Positions 35,095-47,327 of a stretch of DNA of 64,000 bases are shown here, piece after piece. A program made the translations under genes and the position numbers. The notes under the pieces were generated by a model. It made no database searches. It saw nothing but the letters and a program-made list of their open reading frames with translations, and had not been told where the DNA came from. This DNA comes from Vitrella brassicaformis (Eukaryota; Sar; Vitrellaceae), in assembly GCA_001179505.1 (NCBI GenBank), contig CDMY01000244.1, positions 62,001 through 126,000 of the forward strand, read 5' to 3'. Every line of letters begins with the position of its first letter. The first letter of the stretch is position 1.

Positions 35095-35345
35095 CTTGCT
35101 TGCTTTCTTCTCGAGGGAGAGGGAGGGACTCGAGGGAGGGAGAAGCACGGCCGCTGAAACTGAAGGGAGGCGAGGAAAGATATCTATCAAAGCAATCAAA
35201 AAGATGTCAGCACAAGGACAAGTAGGAAGATGCAAAAGAGCAAAAGCCAGCCTGTGTGTGACAGACCTGATTGTGTAGAGACGAGACCGCTCGCTCCGAT
35301 CTAACGCATCTCCCCCCTGCGAACTCGGAGAGATCGGAGACCGAA

Positions 35346-35381
35346 TGCGAGCTTGCTCTCTCAAACCCTACGGGGTTAGGG
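35346..35381. promoter_or_regulatory. TGCGAGCT octamer plus telo-box, elongase upstream region
   Basis: TGCGAGCT at 35346-35353 is followed by CAAACCCTA at 35362-35370 and GGGGTTAGGG at 35372-35381, about 250-290 bases upstream of the elongase start. The same pairing is seen upstream of the CX9C/RS gene pair. Confidence 0.45.
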
Positions 35382-35445
35382 ATGAGAATCAGGGTTCAGA
35401 GTTCAGGGTTCGGCACCCTAATCCCATGAGCCGGTCCACCCACGC

Positions 35446-35502
35446 GGCACGGTGTGAATCGCGTCAGCCATACTTAGCTTAAAAGCCACAGACATGCTCG
35501 AA
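35446..35502. repeat. Conserved 54-57-nt upstream element, copy 1
   Basis: Runs from GGCACGGTGTGAAT through GTCAGCCATACTTAG to CATGCTCGAA and is nearly identical to 38357-38410. Both copies sit on the upstream side of minus-strand genes, next to telo-box motifs. Confidence 0.85.
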
Positions 35503-36009
35503 GCAGTAGGCGTACCATGCAGTCAACGAAAGTTCAATGTGTGGATGAGTGCCCATCAACCGTGTATATCGCTCAATTCATGAGCCGGTCAACCTCATCC
35601 ACACATTCATTCATTCATTCAGGCACGTACACACCAAGAGAGTCTGTAAGCAAGTCTGTATGGACACGGACATGCAAATGGATGTAGTCATTGCAGTGAG
35701 GCCAGGCAGAGGACCACTATCACATATGTACACACCGCCGCCAACCGGCCTGCCTGCCTGTCTGCCCGTCGCGACAGCCATCCATCCATCCATCCATTCA
35801 TCGATCTGCCAACCTCAGTCAGACCCGCTCGCTCACTCAAAGGCCGCCCTTCGAAACGACAACAAGGAAAGTGGCTGTCCGGCCGGATGCACTCACTCAC
35901 TGCACTGCACTGCACAGCCGCAGCTAGCTGTCCCTCCCCTCCCTCCCTGTCCCCATCTCTGTCTATCTGTCTCTGTGTACGTGCAATCAGTTCTGAGTCG
36001 CTCGATCGG

Positions 36010-38123
36010 TCAGGTGCCCTTTGGCCGCCACACTTGACGTGTCCTCTGTCTGTGTCGGCCGGTGTGCCCCTTGCCCGCCCTCATCGGCCGTCTGTCGTCT
36101 GCATCTGCGCCCTGGTGTTGTCTGGGTCTGTCTGCCGGACGGGGCGGCGGTGTGTGCGTGGTTGTGTCGCTCGTGTGGCTGCCGGTGCTCCTCGGTGAGG
36201 CTTTCTCGTTGGGTGAGTGGCTGTGGGGCGACTCCGGTGCGGGCGATGACGGACAGCACTTGAGTGGTGTTGGGAGGGGGGCGGGGTGGGCTGGCGAGGG
36301 TGAGGCCATGGGCGTCTGTTTGGGGGCGGATGGCATGTCAGATGGAGCAACATTTGGTTGGGCGGCGGTGGGCTCTGAGGGGTCGGTGGGCGGCGACAGC
36401 CAGGGATGCTTCAGCGCAACATCGGCTGACAGAACACATCACATCAATTAATGAGCTCACTCAGCCACCGACCTGACCAGCGCGTGTAAGTGCGTTCGTT
36501 AAGTTACCTGAGGCGACACGGTCCCGTTTGTCGTACGCCAGGAGTCCTCTGATGAGGCTCTTGGCCTCCTCGGACACACCATCGCTGCGACGGAACTTGA
36601 CGCCCTGCACACAACACAACACACAACACACACAACAGACGTACACACACAGACGTAGGGCTGGCTGGCTGGCTAGTTTGGTGGACTGACTGACCTGCCT
36701 CATCTGAGCGAGAGCCTCTTTGGCCCTCTTGCCGCGGCTGTCGATGCGGAACGGAAAGCGGCGGGTCAGCATGGCGTATCTGACCACACCACAACACACA
36801 CAGAGAGTGACACAGACACCAATCAGCTCAGCTGGTCATCCAGCTGTCTGTCGCTCTATGGTGTGTTTAGGTGTGAGTGTTGTGGGCTCACATGACGACG
36901 CCCATGGCCCAGAGGTCGCTCGCTGGCGAGTAGTCCAAATCTGTCAGGCACTCCGGCGCCTGAAGGGTTAATGCAAGAAGGGAAGGCGCCCACCCACACC
37001 AACACTTAGTCAAGTGCAGTGAGTGAGTGAGTGAGTGAGGTGTGGTCAGACAGACAGACGTACTAGGAACTCGGCCGTGCCGCAGAGGTATCTTGGCTTG
37101 CCCATCTGGCTCGTGAGTGCGTTGTCGAAGTCGATGAGCACCACCCGCCGGCCGGCCGTCATGATGTTCCGTAGCGACACGTCGCCATGAGTTATCTGAA
37201 GGCATCCCACACACACACACGACACACACAGAGAGCGAGAGAGAGGGCATAGAGAGGGGCGGTAGCCACCACATGGTGCGTGTGGGTGGAGTGCAGTGCA
37301 GTGGAGTGCGTCCGTACCCCGGCGTTGTGCAGTTTCCTGAGCCCTCTGAGCGCCTCTGCGGTGATGTGTGTGGCCTCGTTCTCTCCGCCAATGGGCCGCT
37401 GGATGTCCTTGCCGTTGACCCACTCCATGAGCACATAGAACGACTGTGCGTCCTGGAAGAGGCCCGCGACGCTGCAGGTGGTCCTGCCCCACGGCACTGC
37501 CAAAATGGCGGCGTACTTGGCCTTGAGCTCCTCCTCGGTGAACAGAGAGCTGGCGTCGCTGCAGGCAAGGATGTGCGACACACACAGGTGCAAGGACCAG
37601 TCGGTGTGGCGTGTCGATGTGAGCCGCCCAATGAGTGACTAACTGACTGACTCACCGGTAGAAGTCCCTGGGGATGACTTTGACTGCACTGTAGCAGCCC
37701 TTGAAGACCGAACTCTCAACCTTGTATATGGACCCAATACTGTTTGATGACACACACACACACAGAGGTGTGGATGGCAATCGAACGTTGACTGTCTGTC
37801 TGGTCATTGTGTCGGTCGTCCTTGCTGACCCGCCGCAGTCCGCCGCCCTCGCCGCGCCGCCGTCCGTCCGATAGCCATTGAGCCGCAACATGTCTTTGAA
37901 CGAAGCGTACGTCTGCATTCACACAATACACACACGACAAACACACAGACTGCCACTCAGTTGATGCACTCATTCCTCCCTTCTTGATGCACTCATTCCT
38001 GCCCTCACTGCAGTCAGTCTCACTGCAGGCGGGCTCACTCACCTTGAACGGCCGCACCAGTCTCAGCCGTCGCTCAATGCTGTCCTCTGCCGCCGCCCCC
38101 TGACCCATTTCTACCGATGCCAT
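36010..38123 (-). CDS. Atypical Ser/Thr protein kinase (HGD and DFD motifs)
   Basis: Exons: 38043-38123, 37830-37912, 37656-37739, 37318-37558, 37064-37195, 36892-36959, 36695-36779, 36508-36604, 36010-36425; in phase, 428 residues. The N-lobe has YSAVKVIP with the ATP-anchoring Lys (~residue 75) but no normal GxGxxG loop. The catalytic loop is THGDVSLRNIM, keeping Asp and Asn but with HGD for HRD. The metal-binding motif is DFD, not DFG. APECL, SDLWAMGVVMYAMLT and the closing VALKHPWL are standard. The last ~110 residues are a Pro/Ser/His/Arg-rich tail. The kept Lys, both Asp and Asn suggest an active enzyme, though of no family I can name. Confidence 0.88.
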
Positions 38124-38277
38124 CGTCGACTCGACGAGGGATGAAAATTGGTGACGGTGGTAAGCCAAAGCGAATCTGTATCGCTCCAGCGGCTCTCTTG
38201 CAATAAACACGACAAACGAACCAACACAGAGAGAGGCTTTGGAGAGAAGGAAAGCCACAACAACGATGAGAGCCAAA

Positions 38278-38345
38278 TCACCGTGGCAGAATTTAGGGTT
38301 TAGGGTTCACCGTGGCAGAATTTAGGGTTTAGGGTTTAGGGTTTT
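38278..38345. promoter_or_regulatory. TTTAGGG telomere-type repeats upstream of the kinase gene
   Basis: Two copies of a unit CACCGTGGCAGAATTTAGGGTTTAGGG follow each other, the second extended to three TTTAGGG. They lie about 160-220 bases upstream of the kinase start. This is an interior site, not a chromosome end. Confidence 0.6.
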
Positions 38346-38356
38346 GGAACCCTGAT

Positions 38357-38410
38357 GGCACGGTGTGAATGCGTCAGCCATACTTAGTTTAAAACCCACA
38401 CATGCTCGAA
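38357..38410. repeat. Conserved 54-57-nt upstream element, copy 2
   Basis: Matches 35446-35502 with about five differences, including a one-base and a two-base indel. It contains GTCAGCCATACTTAG and CATGCTCGAA and directly follows the TTTAGGG repeats. Confidence 0.85.
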
Positions 38411-40765
38411 TTTGAAAAGAAGGGCGTGAACGGATGAAGCAAAAGGCCTGTTCCTCTCCATCAGCAAACCGTGGCCGACCTCACTCAACACGAGACATGG
38501 ACGAGACGACAAGACACTCCACTGACGGAGGAATCATCTGTGGTTGTTCTCGTGAGAAAAATGTGACAAAGGTAAGCAAAGAGAGCGGTGCCCTGCGCTA
38601 CGTATCAGTAGATAGATAGAAAGCAGCCAGCCATCATCGGCCAGCATTTGGTGACATACTGACTGCACGTGAGTACTCATAGCTGGTGAGCTAGCCTGTC
38701 TGTCTGTCTCAGCTTTGTTGGCCTCCGGCGTTGGCATCCCAGCAGATGACTCAAGGAATCTACCAAGAACCCTCAGCAGAAGACGTCAAAGCCGTAGACA
38801 CGATACTAGTGCACCGTTCAATCGCAGACAGGGAGTGTTGGCGAGACGAACTACTCACCCTGTCGACACAACACGGTCATGCACTTTCAGGCATCGCGAC
38901 AAGAACAAGCCATCGATCAGCACAGGGACGTCTCTCTCTCCAAGACAGTCACTGTACATAAAGATATCGACAAGACGGCGGATGGATGTGAGGAAAACGT
39001 CTGGGTGCCACATGTGTGTGCGCGCGCGTGCTGGTTCCCGAGCGACCACCCCACACAGCCCTTTAAAAGAACTGAATGAATGTCCACCGACGTGTCCGTC
39101 CGTCGTGAGGACGCAACAGGTCGGGTCGACCATTCACTGCTCAAAACGCATCCACACGCACGCACGAGCGCACCTCAAAGTGCTCAAAGGGTCGACGAGT
39201 CCTCCCCATTCCTCCCTCCCTCACAGGCGCCCCCCCTTCCCCACATTCCCCACACTCACCCCCGCACCCGCAACCCTACGAAGAGAGCCAACCAAAGGCA
39301 CGTGTTAACTGAACCATAGTAGCGGGCGAGAGCACACAGACACCATAGACACAGCGCCTCACTTTGTGGCCCCGTGGGTGGGTCTGTGTGTCTGTCTCGC
39401 CATGTGTGCATCCATGCCTCGCACTCTATCTCTTCGTCTGTCTCCCTCCCCGGCCACAACGCGGCCCGCCAGTGAATTCAGTCAGTCCACATACGATCGA
39501 TATCTATGGATCGTCGCGCGGCCTAGTCTCTCTCTGTGACGCAACTACAGAAGAAAAAAAGAGCGAGGGACGGTATCTGGGAATCGAGCTCCCCCGCGCG
39601 ACTGTGCATTAACGTACTCAGCCAAGTCGTCTGTCGACGCACAACACAGCGACCGAGGGCATCGCGTATGCATGACACACTCGTGTGAGTACATATCTTT
39701 GAGTGTGTCTGTCTGTGAGTGTATGTAACTTCGGCACAGCAAAAAAGAAGTGATCAGGAGGATAGCCAATCAACAAGCCAGCCAGCCAGCCAGCTATAGA
39801 GATCGGATACTGGGTAACAAGGTGGGAAAAAGACCACGGAGCAAACAGAGAGGGAGCGTTAGGCATGCACATGAATGGCAGCAGGGCCAGTGCAACAGCA
39901 TCGGCGTCGAGAAACAAGGGAGTCAAAGGCTCCCTTGCCCCACCCCCTTCAAAATGTCAGAAAACCCTTTCCCCCGTCCATCCCCACCCTGTCAAAACAA
40001 CACAACGTTGACACAACAGCACACCCCATCCAACCCCTCATTCAATCAAAAACGCGGCGATGCGTTGCAACGGGCCAATTCCCCCACCCGTCCTGTCTGC
40101 AGGACGGCAGCCAAACGCCCCCCCTCTCTCTCATCGTCACGAAAAGTCATGTTCTGTCTGTACACACGGCTGGCACGTTTGGTGTCCGTGCTTTGCCCTG
40201 CCGGCTGGCTGGCTGTGGGTCGTGGTGCGTCCACGATTGGCTGTTGACTATAAGACTCTTCCGCTACCTACACACGCAAGAAAAAGCGCATCAATCACCG
40301 AAGACCGATGCATGACAAACAAACGATCGACAAGACGGGCAGCCAAGCCATGGTTAGTATGTACACAACGGATATGGAACAACCACACCGAGCGAGCCAG
40401 CCAGCCTCCCTCCCCCCAGCCCATCCTTACACGTACGTCAGACGTACACGCATTCATAGGCATGAATCGGTCGAGGATTGCACGCAGATAGACAAGCTGG
40501 AAGGCGGGCAGCTGGGTGGGCAAGCAGGCACGCGGGCAGGTCACTCCATACGCATACACAGAGCAAATGTGTAGACGGACAGCACAGTCAGTCGAGCACG
40601 GTGTGCCCATGCATGAGCACTGCACGAACATGCATTGCACCAACGGACAGCCACGCAGGACAACACAATACATACACACGCGTACAAAAGCAGCCAAATC
40701 CACATGGAATCGATCAGCCAGCCCCATACACACGCCTGGCACGCGCGTCATTCATTGATTACGTA
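38411..40765. other. 2.35-kb intergenic region, no gene seen
   Basis: Open frames here are short, Ser/Thr/His-rich and show no family motif or consistent splicing. It includes (GCCA)n at 39777-39793 and CA-rich stretches near 40660-40690. Nothing structured was found. Confidence 0.5.
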
Positions 40766-42144
40766 TCACCACCCGAAGGGCGGGTATTTGGGTGGCTGTT
40801 TGCCTGGGTGTAGCCACCGCCAGAGCAGCCACGAGACGACGGGCATGATGGTGTAGGCGATGACGATCATCTCGATTGGCAGGATGATGGCCGTGCTGAG
40901 AGCGGAGTGGGTGCCCTGCTCGGCCAGAAACACACCCAGGGTCTCCGTGAAGAGCCACACAATTGGAAACCATCCGATGAACAGAGCAAGCACCGTCTTC
41001 CACCTGACAATCAGAAAGGATCAGTGGAGTACTTTTGGGTTTTGTCTATCGTCTGCCTGTGTACCTGGGTGTGCTCTTGGGTTGGAACGGCGGGAAGACG
41101 ATCCAGTCGTCGTGCGCCTTGGTGATGTCCACAGCCACGCGGTCGCAGAGGTGGTTCACACGTGACATGAACGACGACAGCTCCTCGCTCTGCTCCCAAC
41201 TGACGCATCAACACGACACACCACACATGGGTATGCTGTTTGCTGTGCCTGCATCTCATCCATCTCTGCGTGTATGCTTGCATACCGTTTGAGGTTGCTG
41301 AGTCCGTGGAACTTGACGATGATGACGAACTCGTGCAACCCTTTCCGCTGGGGAACGATCACAGTGAACCCTGCTTTGCACAGAACCAACATACGAGGTG
41401 CGAGAGAGAGGAGTTAAGGACCTCGTCGATGCGTGCGTGTCTTTCCTGACTCACCGGCGAAGCCAGGGAAGCCTCGTGCCTTCCGCTGGCAGATCGACAA
41501 GTGACGCACAAACTCCTCAGTCTTGGCCGCCTTCACGACCCTGATACAACATCCATAGATACACAAGCGTCGGCCGCTCATCTCTTCCCGCCCGCATGCA
41601 TCTCCTCGCTCTCACCTGCTGATGACTTTGGTGACGACGCCCTCATAGCTGAAGCTGATCTGTCGTCTCAGTGCGATTTCTTCCAGAGGGTAGTCCCACT
41701 TGCCACCAACACCAGCAGCAGCGGCCGCCGCATCCTTGTCCAGAAACCGACGCAGGAGCTTCCCAGACCGGGTGATGAGCTTCGGCACACGCTCCGCAAG
41801 ATCCTTCTGACTCTGCAGCAACCACAACCACCGGCCATCACAAAATGAGTCGCGACCAATCAACCATCGTTTGTGCTGACCTTAAAGAATCGCCCAAGTG
41901 GTCTTGGCTGCTCCGGCGGCTTCAGTGTGTTGGACTGCTGCCCTCCTACTGTGGTGTGGTCAGAGGATGTGGCTGAGGAGGAGGCCTGTGAGTGGGTAGG
42001 GCTGGTGTCTTCATTGTTTTGCTGCTTCCATGCCGACGACACGATGGTTGTGGCCGACAAAACAGCGTCTTGCTCGTCCGCTCCATCGGGACGCGGGTCG
42101 GGCAGTTGAAGCGCCGATGGGCGAGGAGTCGTGTCTGGCGTCAT
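40766..42144 (-). CDS. ABM-domain protein with C-terminal membrane segments (COG3224-like)
   Basis: Exons: 41881-42144, 41616-41812, 41455-41540, 41286-41370, 41065-41199, 40766-41003; in phase, about 334 residues. The middle matches the antibiotic-biosynthesis-monooxygenase fold: FSYEGVVTKVIS, EEFVRHLSICQRKARGFPGFAG, EFVIIVKFHGLSNLKRWEQSEE. The tail PRWKTVLALFIGWFPIVWLF plus two further hydrophobic segments ending VVSWLLWRWLHPGKQP is the bacterial COG3224 arrangement (ABM plus PxWK membrane anchor). The reaction is unknown; ABM proteins are small cofactor-free oxygenases or heme-handling proteins. The first exon is a low-complexity Thr/Ser/Pro region. The ATG at 42144 is a conservative choice and an upstream exon is possible. 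Divergent from PEPCK. Confidence 0.75.
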
Positions 42145-42494
42145 TTGATTGACTACAAAATGCTGCAACCATGCGGTAGACGCCTGAATGACTTGAGACA
42201 ACGGACCCAATTTTCTCAGCTCGCAGTTGGGCTGTCGCCGTCACTTTCGCAACGGACACCTTCTTCACAGACCTACACCTACAGGGTGTCGTGATCGACG
42301 ACACCGCGTCGATACCGAGAAGGCTTTTGCTCACCGGCAGACAGTCAAAGGTATGCACTCCCTCACACACAGATGAAACAGGCGTCCAGGGTGATGGGCA
42401 CGTGACAACAGTAGAGATTGCTTCATTCACTTTGTTTGCTTGGCTGTTTGCTTGTGATTGGTGCGGGTGTTTGTGTCAATGAATCAATCAATTG
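42145..42494. promoter_or_regulatory. Divergent upstream region, ABM protein and PEPCK
   Basis: 350 bases between divergent starts. AGCTCGCA at 42218-42225 is the octamer TGCGAGCT on the minus strand. The frame of the first ABM exon stays open to about 42210, so part of this interval may be its 5' exon. Confidence 0.4.
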
Positions 42495-45400
42495 ATGAGT
42501 CAGTGCGTTGAGGACCCGTTGAGGATGAATATGAACGTCAGACGGGAGCAGTCAGGGCCGGGCGGGGACCATGGCAGGTTCCTGGAGCTGCTCAAGAAAC
42601 AGATTGAAGCAAATCTCAAGACATCAAGTAATGACACACAGCACCTGATTGAGGCGATGCATTCACTCACCACGGGAAGCACGGCTGTCTGTCATGTTGG
42701 GTGTGCTGTCTGTTCGTGTGTGTGTCAGCTCACGGCGAGCAGTCGGCTCCCATGACCAAACGGGATATGTTCGACCTCAGCCAGTTCCAGGTCCGCACAG
42801 CCATTCCACCCACGTGTTTCCTTGCCACACACGGCTTGCTTGTCTGTGTGTGGTGCACAGGATGAGTATGCGTTCGAGCACTCCATCTCGCAGTACGGCA
42901 TTCAGGTCAAGTCGCTATATCACAACGCCAGCCCCGCCGTCCTCTACGAGCTGGCACTCAAGTACGAGGCCGGCTCGTACATCTCTGACACAGGGGCACT
43001 CATGTGCAGCTCCGGTCCGACGCAACAACACCCGCACGACACACACAGCCGTCCTGCCCTGCGCTGCCTGTGCCATTTGCCCGTGTGTGTTTGCGTGATG
43101 CAGGTGTGAAGACCGGTCGTTCGCCGCAGGACAAGCGTTTGGTGGAGGAGTCTACGAGCAGCGATGACGTGTGGTGGGGTCGCGTCAACATCAAGCTGAG
43201 CGAGGCCTCGTACGCCACCAACCGCGAGCGTGCCATCGACTACCTCAACCTGCAGGAGCGGCTCTACGTCGTCGATGCATTCGCCGGATGGGACCCTGAG
43301 TACCGCGTCAGGGTCCGTGAGCTGAATGAAGGACAGACGTACGGAGGACGCACGTCGGTGGCTCACTGTGTGTGTGTGTGTGTGTGTGTGTAGATTCGTG
43401 TGATAGCGTCGAGGGCGTACCATGCGCTGTTCATGCAAAACATGCTAGTCATGCCGACAAAAGAGGAACTCAAGGTGGGTGAGACAACAAATGCCAGATG
43501 GGCCGCTCGAGGAGCAGATGAATGATCGATGCTTTGTCTGTGTCTGTGTTGTATGTGTGTGTGTCTTTAGAACTTCGAGCCCGACTTCATCATCTACAAC
43601 GCGGGCAGTTTCCCCGCCAACCGATACGCCGACGGCATCACGTCGCAAACGGCCGTGCTGCTCCACTTCGGCAGAGGTAACCACACACGCACACACACAC
43701 ACACACACACACACCGACACGAACAAGATCAGAGGTCGGCGTTCATTCACGTGTGACGTGTCCATTTACGTGTGTGTCAGGTGAGATGGTGTTGCTGGGT
43801 ACGCAGTATGCGGGTGAGATGAAGAAGGGCGTCTTCACGCTCATGATGTATCTCATGCCCAAGATGGGGCAGCTGCCCCTGCACTCATCATGCAACGTTG
43901 GTACGCGCACGCATACGCACACAGGTGCACCCATGAATGCCGGACACACCTACGCCAACACGCCATGGCTTGTCAGGTCCGGATGGCGATGTGACGCTGT
44001 TCTTCGGCCTGAGCGGCACGGGCAAGACAACACTCTCAGCGGACCCGCGGAGGTACACACACTGACATACACTCACTCCACACCAACAACACGCCATGCA
44101 TCGCTGTTCGTGCCTGGTGATTCTGTGGGTCATGGCCAGGAGTTTGATAGGTGACGACGAGCACGTGTGGACGGACACTGGTGTGTTCAACATTGAGGGC
44201 GGGTGCTACGCCAAGTGCATCGGGCTGAGCCACGAGAAGGAGCCTGAGATCTACGACGCCATCCGCTTCGGTGCCGTCCTCGAGAACGTGTGCTTCGACA
44301 TCGACCAGAGGAACCCGGACTACGACGACACGGGCGTCACTGGTGGGTGAGGGATGAAGGCAGCGCGGCGCATTGGGCAGAGGGAGAGGGGGGGTGGCTG
44401 GCCACACTCAGGTCGTGTATGCATATGCGTTCAGAGAATACTCGTGCGTGTTACCCGCTTCAGCACATCCCGAATGCCATCACCCCCGCAGTGACACAGA
44501 CACACCCCACAAACATCATCCTGCTGGTGAGCGAGGGGAGGACAAACCGCATCAGGGCAACACATAACGATTTCGATTTTGTTGATTGCCTTTGTCGCCG
44601 TGTGTGTTTGTCAGACGTGTGATGCGTTTGGAGTGTTGCCGCCGATCGCCCGGCTGACGCCCGAGCAGGTCATGTACCACTTCATCAGCGGATACACCGC
44701 CAAAGTCGCGGGCACCGAGCAGGGCATTACCGAACCACAAGCCACTTTCTCTTCCTGCTTCGGCGCGCCATTCCTCGTCCGACACCCTATCGTCTATGCC
44801 GAGATGCTGGTACACACGCCAACAGAGAGAGAGAGGGAGGGGGGGCGGGGAAGCGAAAGGGAGGTGAATGGATGTGTCATGTGTGTGAGTGGTGTGAGCA
44901 GGCGGACAAGTTGAAGGCGCACAATGCGGCTGCGTGGCTGATCAACACGGGTTGGGTTGGGGGTGGGTACGGCAAGGGCAGCCGCATCAAGCTGCGGTAC
45001 ACACGCGCCATGATCGACGCCATACACGACAAGGCACTCGAGGACGTCGAATACGAGGTCAGTCAGGGGAGGCCTCGGCTGGCACAAGTTGGCCAACGAT
45101 GGTGGAAAACAGGGATGTGCGTGTGTTGGTGAGTGTCGTTGCAGACGTCCCAGATCTTCAATTTGTCGGTGCCCAAGCACGTCCCTAACGTGCCTGACGA
45201 CGTCCTCATGCCGTCACGGTACAGGGGGGAAAAGAGACACGGTGCCGCTAGTGTCAGTGAAACATATGCACGGTGTGTCTGTGCTTGTTTTGTCTCGTGT
45301 CAGGTCGTGGGCCAACAAGACCGAATACATGTGAGAACAGGCCACACACGGACAGAGAGAAAGAGGGGAGATGAATCGATTGGACGTGAGTATTCCCTTC

Positions 45401-45803
45401 TCGCGCTCAGGAAAGCGCTGTCTAAGTTGTCTCAGCTGTTCGTCAAGAACTTCGAGACATACGCCGACCAGTGCCCACCAGAAGTGCAGGTACGTCTGTC
45501 TCCACACCGTGCCGTGCCCATACACTATTTATTACTCACACAAAACGACTCTGTCTTCCTCTGTCTGTCAATCAGCACGCGGGTCCGGTGACGTCTGGAA
45601 AGCTGCCCCATCCGCCTTCTAGCTCAGCCATGGCCCACCTCCAATCGCCTCAGCCCTCTCGTGGGGCCAGCCCCCGGGCAAACGAGACGGAGCCACACCC
45701 GGAGAACTTCCCCGAGGACATTTCCAAAGGTGGCAGGCTGGAGCTCACGGGCGTCGAGGGCGTCCTCAACGGCGTACACAAGACCAAGACGGAGGTCAAG
45801 TGA
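42495..45803 (+). CDS. pckA: Phosphoenolpyruvate carboxykinase (ATP), EC 4.1.1.49
   Basis: Sixteen exons: 42495-42627, 42729-42790, 42861-43014, 43104-43312, 43394-43474, 43571-43676, 43781-43900, 43977-44052, 44140-44342, 44435-44526, 44615-44809, 44902-45057, 45145-45218, 45304-45330, 45411-45489, 45576-45803; in phase, 664 residues. It converts oxaloacetate and ATP to PEP and CO2. Key motifs are TGRSPQDKR, the kinase-1a loop [17 protein letters not shown] (near residue 300), IGDDEHVW with metal-binding Asp, the ENTRACYPL segment, and [15 protein letters not shown]. These fix the ATP-dependent rather than the GTP family. Exon 14 is only 27 nt. Some 60 residues after the usual end form an Ala/Ser/Pro-rich tail that ends [12 protein letters not shown]. 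Confidence 0.97.
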
Positions 45804-47327
45804 ATGGATGGCAGTGTCTGTCAATGGCCTGCCTGTTTCGTGTGTGCGTGTGCGTGCGTCCGTGTATTCGTGTGTTTGTGTGTTTGTGTGTGGTGAGGGG
45901 TAGAGCTCGTGGATGTGTGGCGTGTGCGCAAATGGGCGTGTGTCATGATTTCCGCGCGTGTCTGGCCGGTGTTTGCGGAAGGTTCTGTGGGGGGTGGCCT
46001 GCTGCGGGACACGGTGGCCAGCCAGTCGTGTCCCTGCAGTGGCTGAGCATCCCCAACAGCACCCTACGTGAGCACCCAACCAAGACACACGCACCTGATC
46101 GAGGGCAGATTCTGCCCAGCTGCGAGGGAGGTGAAAAGTTGAACTGACGAGCGAGCGAGCGTCCTCAGCGAGAGGAAGGAAAGCAGCACACTGATTTTTC
46201 CGTCCAACTCTCCTCTCACGCGTGTACGTACGACAGACAGACATACAGAAGTAACTAACTAAGTGTCTTCCTTTTTCGACCGTGGCGTGCAAGGAAAGGG
46301 GTCGTCGTGGTGTCGTCGTTCTTACGTGAGATGAGAGTGGGGGAAGGGCATCATCTTGGGGAGGGGAGGGATGGGCCTTTGGCCCGTCCAGCACCGACCC
46401 GGGGTGATTTTTCGGCCCAGCAGGAGTGTGTAAGGATGGGTGGAAGGAGAGAGAACGATAAAGGGGGATCGAAAGAACAGCGTATCGTATTTTTTGGTGG
46501 GAGTATGGATCACCGACTTCAAGTGTGGTCGGTCGTCTGTCTTAATCAATCGTCGCTACTTATCATGCCACGTAGTGTGGGGGAGGGGGGGGGGTGGGCG
46601 TATGTGTAGAGTAGAGTGGCTGGCTGGCTGACAGGACAACACAAATAAGACAGGCTGTGGCTTTCTCAGCAACAGGGGTGCTTCGGGCACGCAGGGCGCG
46701 GCAGAGGGAGGGAAAGGATCGTACACACACAGAGAGAGGGGAGGGGCAAACGCATTGACGCACTTTCCTGTGAGTTGTGCACTGACGGCGACTGCATGGT
46801 GACGGCATCTCCAACGGGTTCTCAGTTTCATCGATTTGCACTTCACTGCAGACCGGCAATTCGAGAGCTAGAAGGGGACGTGTCGGATGCGGTTGCTCTC
46901 TGTGGTTGGAACGAACAATGGGATGAGATGAGAGGGCAGAAAGGGTGCTCCGAAGGACGCACACGCCCATGCACAGACGTTGATGAGATGGCTGTCGTGT
47001 GCTTGGTACGATGTATGTATGAGCTATCTATGTCCACTTTTTTTCCACAAATGATCGATCGTGTTCGTTCGTCTGAGCAAAGGGCTGACTTGACTTCATT
47101 TATGCTTTGGTTGGTTTGCTGGTTGCCTTGGTGAACTTTGCTGGGTCCGCACCGACCGACCGCACAAGCAATCCTCATGAGCCCTCAGTAGCTAGACTAA
47201 CCACACCACCATACAGCGAAGTTCGCTACAAAGCCGTACGTATCACAAGACGAAATGTGCATCGCATCGATACTCTACCAGCAGGCAAGCGACGCATCGA
47301 TGCCGGTGCCGAAGACCAGGCAGACAC
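45804..47327. other. 1.5-kb intergenic region between convergent genes
   Basis: Lies between the 3' ends of PEPCK and the twin-CX9C gene. It starts with a GT-rich stretch (45838-45895). The rest shows no coding pattern, RNA gene or long repeat that I can support. Confidence 0.5.

Noticed and set aside
38287-38345. TTTAGGG repeats as a chromosome end
   Set aside because: Only a few units, with genes on both sides; similar short runs occur at other promoters in the window.
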